The notes beneath the pieces were generated by a model that was given only the letters and a program-made list of their open reading frames with translations, searched no databases and was not told the origin of the DNA. Position numbers and translations under genes: made by a program. Below are positions 22,262 to 31,649 of a stretch of DNA of 34,931 nt, in pieces (within the stretch, counting starts at the first letter, position 1; every line of letters begins with the position of its first letter). The stretch comes from Campylobacter showae CC57C (GTDB taxonomy: Bacteria > Campylobacterota > Campylobacteria > Campylobacterales > Campylobacteraceae): positions 1 to 34,931 of the forward strand of contig NZ_AOTD01000229.1 in the NCBI RefSeq assembly GCF_000344295.2, read 5' to 3'.

Positions 22262-23735
22262 TATCAACCTCCTTTACGCCCGCAGGACTAGCGCTTAGCG
22301 GCTCTTTTACGAGCGCTTTGGCGCCAAAACTCTTGTAGATATTATAAACAAATATAAAAAATCCTAGCAGATATAGCAGCCCGCCAACGGCTCTGATCCA
22401 GTAATACGGCACTATGTTTATCACCGTATCGATAAACGAGTAGGCTAAATTTCCGTATTCGTCGGTCGCGCGCCACATCATACCCTGTGTGATGCCCGCG
22501 ATCCACATCGATGAAAAATAAAGCACTATGCCGATAGTCTGTATCCAAAACTGAATTTCCATCAAGGATTTTGAGTAAATTTCGCGTTTAAACACGCGCG
22601 GCGTCATGTGATAAAGCGCTGCCATCGTCATAAATCCAACCCAGCCTAGCGTACCGTCATGCACGTGGCCTGGTACCCAGTCGGTAAAGTGCGCGAGAGC
22701 ATTTACTGATTTGATCGCTAAAATCGGCCCCTCAAGAGTCGAAAACATATAAAACGTCGAGCCTAAAATCATAAATTTAATAAGAGGATTTTCTCTAAGC
22801 TGCTGCCACTCGCCGCGCATCGTTAGAAGCATATTTATCGCAGACCCCCAAGACGGCAGTATCAAAACCACCGAAAACACGGAGCCCATCGTCTGCATCC
22901 AATCAGGCACCGCAGAGTAGATCAGATGGTGTCCGCCCGCCCAAAGGTAAAGGAACATGAGGCTCCAAAACGAGAAAATAGAAAGCTTGTAGGAAAATAT
23001 CGGCTGACCGCTCTCTTTAGGGAGGAAGTAGTAAATTTGAGCGATTATCGGCACGGTAAACACGAACGCCACGGCGTTATGCCCGTACCACCACTGCACT
23101 AGCGCGTCGTTGGCTCCGGCGTACATCGAGACCGAGTGCCACCAGTTGCCGTAGCCAGAAACCAGCCTAGTCGGCACGGCCATGTTGTTAAACAAATAAA
23201 GCATCGCGATACCTAAAAACGTAGCGATAAAATACCAAACCGAGATATAAAGCGTTCTCTCGCGGCGGATACCGATAAGGCCGAATATACTAACGCCCCA
23301 AAGCACCCAAAGCACGACCACGCCGATATCTAGCGGCCACTCTAGCTCGGCGTACTCTTTTGACGTGCTAACGCCAGTAAAGAGGCTAAACACGCCGCCT
23401 GCCATAACCAGCATATATATCCAAAAGTGCAGTTTGCCAACCGTCATCAAAAACGGCGACTCGCTCATTGAGACCTTTAAAACCCTCTGTCAAATATAGT
23501 CCCACGTCGCAAATACGCCAGAGAGCATAAATCCGAATATCACGCCCGCCGTGTGCAGCGGTCTTAGGCGGCTAAAGGTGCCGTATTCGCCAGCGAGATA
23601 GTTTAGATCGGGATATGCCATCTGAAAGGCTATCAGCACGCCTATACCCATGCCGACTATCCCAAACAGTATCGTCGCGAACATAAAATACTTGGCGACC
23701 GTGTAGTCGTAGCTTAGCGCCCTGTCTAGTCGCAT
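22254..23735 (-). pseudogene. ccoN: ccoN, cbb3 oxidase catalytic subunit I, interrupted by in-frame TGA
   Basis: The frame from ATG at 23735 (after AAAGGAGG) encodes two N-terminal helices with the low-spin haem ligand His61 (RPLHTAGVIFGF), then stops at TGA (23490-23492, codon 82). The same frame continues QRVLKVSMSESPFLMTVGKL and on through all expected motifs: the CuB ligand and tyrosine region WWYGHNAVAFVF, GGHHLIYS, and the haem ligands in PGHVHDGTLGWVGF, to TAG at 22254. Family members have Gly-Gln-Arg at this point, so one change, GGA to TGA, explains the stop. An ATG seven codons later, preceded by AAAGG, could restart translation and give a 404-residue second part. As written the protein is either lost, split, or read through. 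Confidence 0.9.
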
Positions 23736-23785
23736 CGATATCCTCCTTTGTTTATTTTATTACGAAAATGTTATTTTACTAAAAT

Positions 23786-23805
23786 TTAAGCGCAAAATCG
23801 CTTAA
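23786..23805. repeat. Inverted repeat between the response regulator gene and ccoN
   Basis: TTAAGCG (23786-23792) and CGCTTAA (23799-23805) form perfect seven-base arms around six bases. The position, 28 bases after the regulator stop and about 50 bases upstream of ccoN, fits either a weak terminator or an operator for the cbb3 operon. Confidence 0.45.
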
Positions 23806-23833
23806 TCGTTTTAAATTTACGCTACTTTAAATT

Positions 23834-24511
23834 TTACTTTTTCAGCTCGATTTTATAGCCTAGTCCCGGCGAGTTTTTGATAAGACCGGCGCCCACTTTA
23901 TCGCGTATTCGCTTGATAAACGTCCTAACGGCAGGATCGTTTACCTTTTCGCCAAACCACACCACGTTTCTGATCTCCTCGGTTAAAACAAGCGTGCCGA
24001 TACGTTTAACTAAAAGCGAGATAAAGGCCAGCTCTTTTTTCGTTAGCGCGATCTCTACGCCGTTTTTTACGAGTACTTTTTTGGTTTGATTAAAGGAATA
24101 TCCGCCCGAAATCTCGATGATGTCCGCGCCTATGATTTTAGTTTTTACGATCTGCTCTAGCAGGGCGAAAAGCTCGTCCATGTCGATAGGCTTGATCACG
24201 TATTTATCGATACCCACGTCGATAGCTTTTAGCAGCTTTTCCTTTTCGCTATACGCGCTTAGGATCACTACTGGCGTGTTTTTTGAGAACTCTTTTATCT
24301 GCCTTGACATCTCAAGTCCGTCCATGATAGGCATCATGATGTCGGCTATCACGATATCGGGGCTAAATTTTTTAAATTTCTTAAGCCCTTCGTCGCCGTT
24401 TGAGGCCGATATGACCTTTTGAAATACGCCGCCAAAAACCTCTTGCATCGACTCCCTTATGCTATCCTCGTCCTCGACTAGCAGTAGCGTTAGCTCTTTA
24501 AAATTTTTCAT
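23834..24511 (-). CDS. OmpR/PhoB-type response regulator next to the cbb3 operon
   Basis: A 225-residue regulator. The receiver domain (1-120) has acidic pocket residues Glu13-Asp14, phospho-acceptor Asp57 (IADIMMPIMDG), Ser85 and Lys107 (YVIKP). The C-terminal winged-helix domain includes LTKKELAFISLLVKRIG and NDPAVRTFIKRIRDKVG. Its start overlaps the kinase stop by four bases, so the two are coupled. In C. jejuni the pair at this location (Cj1491c/Cj1492c) is, to my memory, the butyrate-modulated system BumR/BumS; this link is from recollection of gene order only. Its own terminator may be the repeat at 23786-23805, or the transcript may continue into ccoN. Confidence 0.9.
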   Translation of the reverse strand: MKNFKELTLLLVEDEDSIRESMQEVFGGVFQKVISASNGDEGLKKFKKFSPDIVIADIMMPIMDGLEMSRQIKEFSKNTPVVILSAYSEKEKLLKAIDVGIDKYVIKPIDMDELFALLEQIVKTKIIGADIIEISGGYSFNQTKKVLVKNGVEIALTKKELAFISLLVKRIGTLVLTEEIRNVVWFGEKVNDPAVRTFIKRIRDKVGAGLIKNSPGLGYKIELKK

Positions 24512-25725
24512 TTTCCATCCTTTAGCGGCAGTTTTATCTCAAATTCCGCTCCAAATTTTACGTTTTTAGCGCCGGCGCTTCCGCCGTGATTTTTGGCTAT
24601 GCTTTTTAGCATATATAGGCCGATACCGGTGCCTGCGCTCGGGTGCTTCGTGGTGAAATACGGCTCAAAAATCTTGTCCATTATCTCCTCTTTTATACCG
24701 CCGGCGTTATCCGTTACTCTTATGATAGCAAATTTATCCTTTGTTTCTAACGTTAGCGTTACTTTTTTATCGTCTTTTTTATTTGCCAGCGCATCTTTGG
24801 CGTTAGAAAGCAGGATAATCACGGCCTGACAAAGCTGCGACTCGAAACCATAAATTTGACCCTCGCTTTTTAGCTCCAAATTTACGTCTATGCCCTCTTT
24901 TTCGTAGGTTCCTTGTACCATTTTTAGCGCGTTTTCTACCGCAACCGAAGGCAAGAAAGCCTCCCTCTCGCGCTCGACGCTAAAGAAGCTTCTAAAATCC
25001 TCTATCGTCTGCGACATGCCCTTTATCACGCGCTTTGCGTGCTCGTAGCCGGCTTCAAATTTCTCGTTTGCTTTGACGCTCTCTTTTAGTTTAAAAAGCG
25101 TGATGCTAAGCTCATTTAGCGGCTGGCGCCACTGGTGAGCGATATTTGCGATCATCTCGCCCATCGAGGCTAGACGCGACTGCAAAAAGAGCATTTTGGT
25201 CTTTTCCTCGTTTTTCTTGATCTCGGCTTTTACCAAATTTTCTAGATTTTGGTTTAAATTTACGAGCTCCGCCGTCTGCTCGGCGACCCTGTTTTCGAGA
25301 TTTTCATTTAAATTTAACAGCTCTTTTTTCGTCTTTTCAAGCTCGTTGTTGAGATTTATCACGTCCGTCACGTCGTATCTGATCGCAAGAAACTCCTCGA
25401 TCTGCCCGCTTAAATTTAAAATCGGGATGATAGTCGTGTTTAGATAGACGTCGCGACCGTCTTTGGTGCGGTTTCTTATCGTGCCTTTGTGCACTTTTTT
25501 GGCTAAAATCGTATCCCAAAGCCGCGCAAAAACCTCCTTGGGCACCTCGGGATGGCGCACAATGTTGTGATTTGCGCCGATTAGCTCCTCGCGCGTAAAG
25601 CCCGACATCTTACAAAACTCGTCGTTTACGAAGGTGATAGTGCCGTTCGTGTCGGTTTTTGAGACGATGTTACTAGCCTCGATAGCCTCTTGATACTGTC
25701 TAAATCTTGCTTTGATGTTATCCAT
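24508..25725 (-). CDS. Soluble PAS-domain sensor histidine kinase
   Basis: A 405-residue kinase without membrane segments. An N-terminal PAS domain (about 15-120: [23 protein letters not shown] ... AIRYDVTDV) is followed by a coiled coil (123-180) full of Leu-Asn-Glu repeats, a HisKA-type H-box with His197 ([20 protein letters not shown]), then N-box [10 protein letters not shown]1 [10 protein letters not shown] and G2 [12 protein letters not shown]. The PAS resembles Aer/energy-type cytosolic PAS domains. It overlaps the regulator gene by four bases and the upstream SafE gene by eight. If it is the BumS orthologue of C. jejuni, that protein was reported, as I recall, to act mainly as a phosphatase; the catalytic residues here look complete. 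Confidence 0.9.
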   Translation of the reverse strand: MDNIKARFRQYQEAIEASNIVSKTDTNGTITFVNDEFCKMSGFTREELIGANHNIVRHPEVPKEVFARLWDTILAKKVHKGTIRNRTKDGRDVYLNTTIIPILNLSGQIEEFLAIRYDVTDVINLNNELEKTKKELLNLNENLENRVAEQTAELVNLNQNLENLVKAEIKKNEEKTKMLFLQSRLASMGEMIANIAHQWRQPLNELSITLFKLKESVKANEKFEAGYEHAKRVIKGMSQTIEDFRSFFSVEREREAFLPSVAVENALKMVQGTYEKEGIDVNLELKSEGQIYGFESQLCQAVIILLSNAKDALANKKDDKKVTLTLETKDKFAIIRVTDNAGGIKEEIMDKIFEPYFTTKHPSAGTGIGLYMLKSIAKNHGGSAGAKNVKFGAEFEIKLPLKDGK

Positions 25726-26389
25726 TGCTCGCCGTAAATCCTATAAAAGATAGATAAATTCCGTAAATTATTATCGCCGCGCCGCTTAAATTTAGCGCGT
25801 GTTTTTTAAATTTTTCGCTCGCGGCTTTTAAAACCAGCGCGTAAAAACTCATCGCAAAAAAGCTGACCGCGCCAAAAGTCGCGGCGATGGCTACGCCCTT
25901 TGCCCCGCTGCCGCTAGCCACGGCTAAAGCTAAAAAATAATAAACTACCCCGCACGGCAGCAGCCCGTTTAAAAACCCGAGCGCTAAAAACCCCGACACG
26001 CTATTTTTGGCGATCGCGGCTTTCATTTTTTCGTTTAAAATTTTGGATAAAAATACGTTTTTCTCGATGAAATTTAACACAGCTCCGCGCCTAATAAGCG
26101 CGACGCCCAAAACCGCCATAAAAACGCCGATAGCAAAAAACAGGTAGCCTCGCGCCGCAAGAGATAGCGTAAAAACGCCGCCAAGCGACCCGAAAATAAA
26201 GCCAAGTAGCATATAAGCGCAAATTCGAGCTAGGTTGTACCCCGCTATCATCGCTACGCTAAAAATTTTACCTTTGCCGTTCAAAAAGCGTGCCAGCGCG
26301 ATAGCAAAACCGCCGCACATACCCACGCAGTGGCCAACCGAGCTAAGCGCCGCGACGCTCAATACCCCAACAAATTCCGCGCCGCTCAT
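25718..26389 (-). CDS. SafE/DsbD-type membrane protein, possible copper handling
   Basis: A 223-residue polytopic membrane protein with about six helices. The first helix ends in SSVGHCVGMCGGFA, the motif GHCxGMCGG typical of the sulphite exporter TauE/SafE-annotated, DsbD-like transmembrane family. His20, Cys21, Met24 and Cys25 would suit copper(I). A second glycine/proline-rich repeat half has GFLNGLLPCGVVYYFLALA with Cys in LLPCG. The location upstream of a two-component system and cbb3 operon suggests a role in oxidase maturation, an inference. The start is set at ATG 26389; a TTG codon lies directly upstream. It overlaps the kinase gene by eight bases. Confidence 0.8.
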   Translation of the reverse strand: MSGAEFVGVLSVAALSSVGHCVGMCGGFAIALARFLNGKGKIFSVAMIAGYNLARICAYMLLGFIFGSLGGVFTLSLAARGYLFFAIGVFMAVLGVALIRRGAVLNFIEKNVFLSKILNEKMKAAIAKNSVSGFLALGFLNGLLPCGVVYYFLALAVASGSGAKGVAIAATFGAVSFFAMSFYALVLKAASEKFKKHALNLSGAAIIIYGIYLSFIGFTASNG

Positions 26390-26422
26390 CAAATTTGACC
26401 GATAAATTTCATTTGTGAATTT

Positions 26423-26491
26423 TAGTCGCGCCGAGGTTAAATTCGGCTCGCAAATTTAGCCCTAAATTTAACTCAAATTTGACCGCGACTA
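26423..26491. other. Candidate branched RNA structure downstream of carA
   Basis: Outer arms TAGTCGCG (26423-26430) and CGCGACTA (26484-26491) pair perfectly. Between them lie two smaller inverted repeats, CCGA/TCGG (26431-26446) and AAATTTAG/CTAAATTT (26452-26469), so a three-way junction can form on either strand. It begins four bases after the carA stop on the minus strand, and may be a composite terminator or a structured RNA. Confidence 0.4.
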
Positions 26492-26495
26492 GCAA

Positions 26496-27614
26496 CTATA
26501 AAATTTCTAAAAATTGTTTAAAGATATATTTGCTCTCGCTCGGCCCGCCGCTAGCCTCGGGGTGATGCTGCACCGAAAATACCGGATAATCCTTGTACTT
26601 CACGCCCTCGATCGTGCCGTCGAAAAGATTTCTATGCGTGATCTCGGCAACCTGCGCGATCTCCTCTGGAACATTGTAGTTGTGATTTTGCGCCGTTATT
26701 TCGACTGCTTTGGTTTGCAAATTTAAAACCGGGTGATTTGCGCCGTGCTGACCGAATTTTAGCTTGTACGTCTCAAAGCCAAATGCGTTGCTAAGCAGCT
26801 GATGTCCGAGGCAAATGCCAAAAATCGGCACTCGCGCCTCGATCAGCTTTTTTATCTGCGCGATCTCGTTTTTTAGGGCCTTTGGCTCGCCCGGGCCGTT
26901 TGAGAGAAAGACGCCGTTTATCTCGCCGCTTTTAAATTTAGCGATGAGCTCGTCTGCTTGCACGTAGTGTGGGTAAATTTGCGTCTCAAGGCCGGTTTCG
27001 CAAAGCTCGTTTAGGATGTTTCGCTTTACGCCGTAGTCGATGACGGCGATCTTTTTGCCATTTGATTTTAGCGGAGCGTATGATTTGCTCGCGTGATCCC
27101 AGCCACCCTTTTCGTGAGCGTAAATTTGCTCGGTGCTCACCTTTGCTACGTAGTTTATCTCTGAGATTCTAGGCGAGTTTTCCAGAAGCTTTTTTAGCTC
27201 TTTTTCGTCTGAAATTTCAGTCGAGATCACCGCATGTAGCGCGCCGTTATCGCGCAGCATCTTGGTTAAAAATCTAGTGTCGACATCATAAACGCCAAAT
27301 TTGCCCTGTTCTTTGAAAAATTCTTCCAAGCTTTTTTGCGAACGGAAATTTGACGGCGTAGCGTTAAAATCTCTCACCAAAACGCCGCTAGCGTGGATTT
27401 TCGCGCTCTCCATATCGTCCTCGTTTACGCCTACTATGCCGATTTCCGGCATGGTAAAAACGATAAACTGCCCCGCGTAGCTAGGATCGCTCATGATCTC
27501 CTGATAGCCGGTTAGGCTTGTGTTAAAGACCATTTCGCCGCTAGCCGTACCGCTCGCGCCAAAGGCCTTCGCCTGCAAAAAAACGCCGTTTTCAAGGTAG
27601 ATATAAGCTCTCAC
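26496..27614 (-). CDS. carA: Carbamoyl-phosphate synthase small subunit
   Basis: A 372-residue glutaminase subunit that supplies ammonia to CarB for carbamoyl phosphate, used in pyrimidine and arginine synthesis. The N-terminal CarA domain (1-150) has FNTSLTGYQEIMSDPSYAGQ. The class I amidotransferase domain (about 190-372) has the oxyanion region SNGPGEP, the nucleophile in FGICLGHQLL and the catalytic His-Glu pair in VQHHPEASGG. It starts with GTG at 27614, overlapping the DUF507 stop (GTGA), with GAGG seven bases upstream. Length is standard. Confidence 0.97.
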   Translation of the reverse strand: MRAYIYLENGVFLQAKAFGASGTASGEMVFNTSLTGYQEIMSDPSYAGQFIVFTMPEIGIVGVNEDDMESAKIHASGVLVRDFNATPSNFRSQKSLEEFFKEQGKFGVYDVDTRFLTKMLRDNGALHAVISTEISDEKELKKLLENSPRISEINYVAKVSTEQIYAHEKGGWDHASKSYAPLKSNGKKIAVIDYGVKRNILNELCETGLETQIYPHYVQADELIAKFKSGEINGVFLSNGPGEPKALKNEIAQIKKLIEARVPIFGICLGHQLLSNAFGFETYKLKFGQHGANHPVLNLQTKAVEITAQNHNYNVPEEIAQVAEITHRNLFDGTIEGVKYKDYPVFSVQHHPEASGGPSESKYIFKQFLEIL

Positions 27615-28162
27615 AGCATGCCTCGTTTTCTTAGTTCGTCCTCGTACAGCCGCTCAAATACGATGTCGTACTCCTCGGTACCCGGGATTAGTTTGCGCTT
27701 GTAGCCGTCGATCTTGTCGATGACCACGTCTTGTAAAATTTCATACGTTTTTAGATACTCTTCGATCGAGCCATAGATGATGTTTTTGATACGATTTTCG
27801 GAAACCGTGTAGTCGATGAGCCCCTTTTTCCAAGCGCTTTCTAGCACGAGGTGAGCGACGTTGCTAAAGCGGTCTTCGTACGTAAGTATCACGCCGTACT
27901 CTTTGGCCAGCTTCTTTTTTACGAGCCAAAACATATTTTTTCTATCGACTTGCATGCTCTCCATGTCGTCTTCGTTCTCGGCGAGTACCTCGTTTACGCG
28001 CTCTTCAAGCGCCTTTTCTTTTTGTAAATCGTTATCTAAAATTTCTTTCGCGCATGCCGCTACGGGCTCTACTCCGCGCGTTAAATTTACGAATCCGGAC
28101 TTTAATAAATCAATAGCTATTTTGTGCGCGATGTAGGGTGTGTGTGGGAGTTTTATACGCAT
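27611..28162 (-). CDS. DUF507 family protein
   Basis: A 183-residue soluble protein, largely helical and charged. It has MRIKLPHTPYIAHKIAIDLLKSGFV at the start, an acidic helix (LQKEKALEERVNEVLAENEDDMES), and the duplicated DUF507 unit pattern ending DYDIVFERLYEDELRKRGML-like. The family is found in Campylobacter and Helicobacter and has no established function that I know. It overlaps carA by four bases and so shares its transcript. The 5' region holds the nested inverted repeats at 28282-28417. Confidence 0.85.
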   Translation of the reverse strand: MRIKLPHTPYIAHKIAIDLLKSGFVNLTRGVEPVAACAKEILDNDLQKEKALEERVNEVLAENEDDMESMQVDRKNMFWLVKKKLAKEYGVILTYEDRFSNVAHLVLESAWKKGLIDYTVSENRIKNIIYGSIEEYLKTYEILQDVVIDKIDGYKRKLIPGTEEYDIVFERLYEDELRKRGML

Positions 28163-28281
28163 TTTTACCTCTCTTTTTGGGCTTGATTTTAACCAAAATT
28201 TGGTAAGAAATACCTAAAATCTCACGGAGTTTTTGTTTTGACGGGCGTTTGTTTTAAGTAAAATTTGAAGCAAAATTTGAC

Positions 28282-28417
28282 GCTCGGATAAAAATGCTTT
28301 TAAGACTGAGTACTATTTAAATTTAGGCTTTAGCGTTAAATTTGACGGCGGTACAATTTAACTTTTGGAGTCAAATTTGACCGCCAAAGGCACATTTAGC
28401 TTTCGCGTTATCCGAGC
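28282..28417. other. Nested inverted repeats, candidate structured RNA or regulatory element
   Basis: The 314-base gap between motE and the DUF507 gene (28163-28476) holds no gene. Within it GCTCGGATAA (28282-28291) and TTATCCGAGC (28408-28417) are perfect 10-base arms 116 bases apart, with AAATG/CATTT just inside. A central hairpin pairs GGCGGT (28347-28352) with ACCGCC (28380-28385) and continues inward through CAATTTAAC and GTCAAATTTG. It could be a terminator for the purA-fliJ-motE transcript, a leader element of DUF507-carA, or a small RNA. Confidence 0.4.
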
Positions 28418-28476
28418 AAATTTGAGCTCAAATTTAGACGCAAACCGAGATAAATTTAGAGCGTTATAGCCCAAAT

Positions 28477-29106
28477 TTACAAATTTAGCAGATTTCCCGC
28501 CGGGCCGTCTGGCGAGGTCGGAGAGACTTCCTGCGTTACGTTTTTTTCGGCTTTTATAAATGGCGGGCCTTGCTTGATTAAGAGCGTGATTTCAGACGCC
28601 GCGGCAGGCTCCATTTTAGCCATTATCGCAGAGATTTTTTTAGGGCTTAGCGAGTACATGATGCTAGCCGCGTCCGCCCTATCCATCGCGCTTAACACGT
28701 CTGCGGCGGCTTGATCTTTCATCTTGCCGTAGGTCTCGCCAACCTTGTCGCTAGTCATAGTTTTTAGCTCTTTTACGATTTCCTCGTTTTTCTTTATCAG
28801 CTGCTCGGTCTGCTTTTTTTCCTCTTGCACGCGGGCTAGAGTTGCGTTTATCTCGGCCTCCTTGACGGCTAGCTTGGCGTTTCGCTCCTCAAAAAGCGCC
28901 GCCGAACTCGCTCTAAAAGCCTCCAAACTCTGCCTTGCTTCGTCTATTTTAGCAAGCTCTCTTTTTAGCTCGTCTTTTCTGGTTTCAAAGATCGAAACGC
29001 AGTCCACCGGGATCTTAAAGCCGCTTTGACTCGCGCTTTGAGCGTTTACGTCGTTTGCGCCCCAAACGCATAAATTTAAAGTTAGTAAAATCAAAATTTT
29101 TTTCAA
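28477..29106 (-). CDS. MotE-like periplasmic protein (MgtE N-domain)
   Basis: A 209-residue protein with a signal peptide (MKKILILLTLNLCVWGA), a long coiled coil (about 43-115: RKDELKRELAKIDEARQSLE ... EEKKQTEQLIKKNEEIV) and a helical MgtE-N-like domain (about 120-182: DQAAADVLSAMDRADAASIM, KKISAIMAKMEPAAASEIT). This is the layout of MotE, the periplasmic chaperone of the flagellar stator protein MotC/MotB in Sinorhizobium, and of the flagellar-linked Cj1496c. It overlaps fliJ by four bases, which supports a flagellar role. C. jejuni Cj1496c is, as I recall, an N-glycoprotein; I do not see a clear D/ExNxS/T sequon here. Confidence 0.75.
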   Translation of the reverse strand: MKKILILLTLNLCVWGANDVNAQSASQSGFKIPVDCVSIFETRKDELKRELAKIDEARQSLEAFRASSAALFEERNAKLAVKEAEINATLARVQEEKKQTEQLIKKNEEIVKELKTMTSDKVGETYGKMKDQAAADVLSAMDRADAASIMYSLSPKKISAIMAKMEPAAASEITLLIKQGPPFIKAEKNVTQEVSPTSPDGPAGNLLNL

Positions 29107-29531
29107 GCTTTCGCCTCTTTTTGCCTAGTAAAATTCATCGTCGCAAACTCGTCCAGAGCCGCCGCTTCGGCCTTTTTTATCTTTTCTATTTGCGCGCTAA
29201 AGTCCTGCATTTGCAGGTATTTCATCTTTTCGTACTCCAAATTTGCCGCCTTATGCTGCCGCTCGAGGTGCGCGATGTTTTTTTTCATTAGCTCGAGCCG
29301 CTCGGTTAGCAGATTTTTTTCTCGCCGCATCGCGCCAAGAAGCTCTAGCGAACCGCGCAGATCGGCCGCAGAGCCGCTGGATGGCATTTCAAATTTTGAA
29401 ATTTGCTCGGCAGCCTGCGCTATTAAGCCCTCTATCATCGCGGCTTCATTTCTGGTTCTTGCTAAATTTAGCTCGATTTTGTCTAAATTTCGCTTTTTTA
29501 TATTTACGATTTGCGTAAATTTGCTTTTCAT
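29103..29531 (-). CDS. fliJ: FliJ-like flagellar export chaperone
   Basis: A 142-residue, highly charged and entirely alpha-helical protein that forms an antiparallel coiled coil, the FliJ pattern. It starts MKSKFTQIVNIKKRNLDKIE and ends in an arginine/lysine-rich helix. FliJ links the ATPase FliI and the export gate FlhA in the flagellar type III apparatus. Sequence conservation in this family is low, so the call rests on length, coiled-coil character and its position before motE, as in C. jejuni (Cj1497c). It follows the purA stop after one base and overlaps motE by four. Confidence 0.7.
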   Translation of the reverse strand: MKSKFTQIVNIKKRNLDKIELNLARTRNEAAMIEGLIAQAAEQISKFEMPSSGSAADLRGSLELLGAMRREKNLLTERLELMKKNIAHLERQHKAANLEYEKMKYLQMQDFSAQIEKIKKAEAAALDEFATMNFTRQKEAKA

Positions 29532-29532
29532 C

Positions 29533-31645
<2,113 letters not shown>

Positions 31646-31649
<4 letters not shown>

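Noticed and set aside
23490-23492. TGA in ccoN read as selenocysteine
   Set aside because: The residue expected is glycine, not a redox cysteine, and no hairpin with a GGU-type apical loop sits at the right distance downstream. AAAGGTCTC resembles the fdhF loop by chance but does not fold well. A hairpin CCGT/ACGG lies too far away.
22254-23735. TGA reassigned to glycine in this organism
   Set aside because: TGA ends several intact genes here, such as the PAS sensor, hisZ and the 33-aa peptide gene, so the code is the ordinary one.
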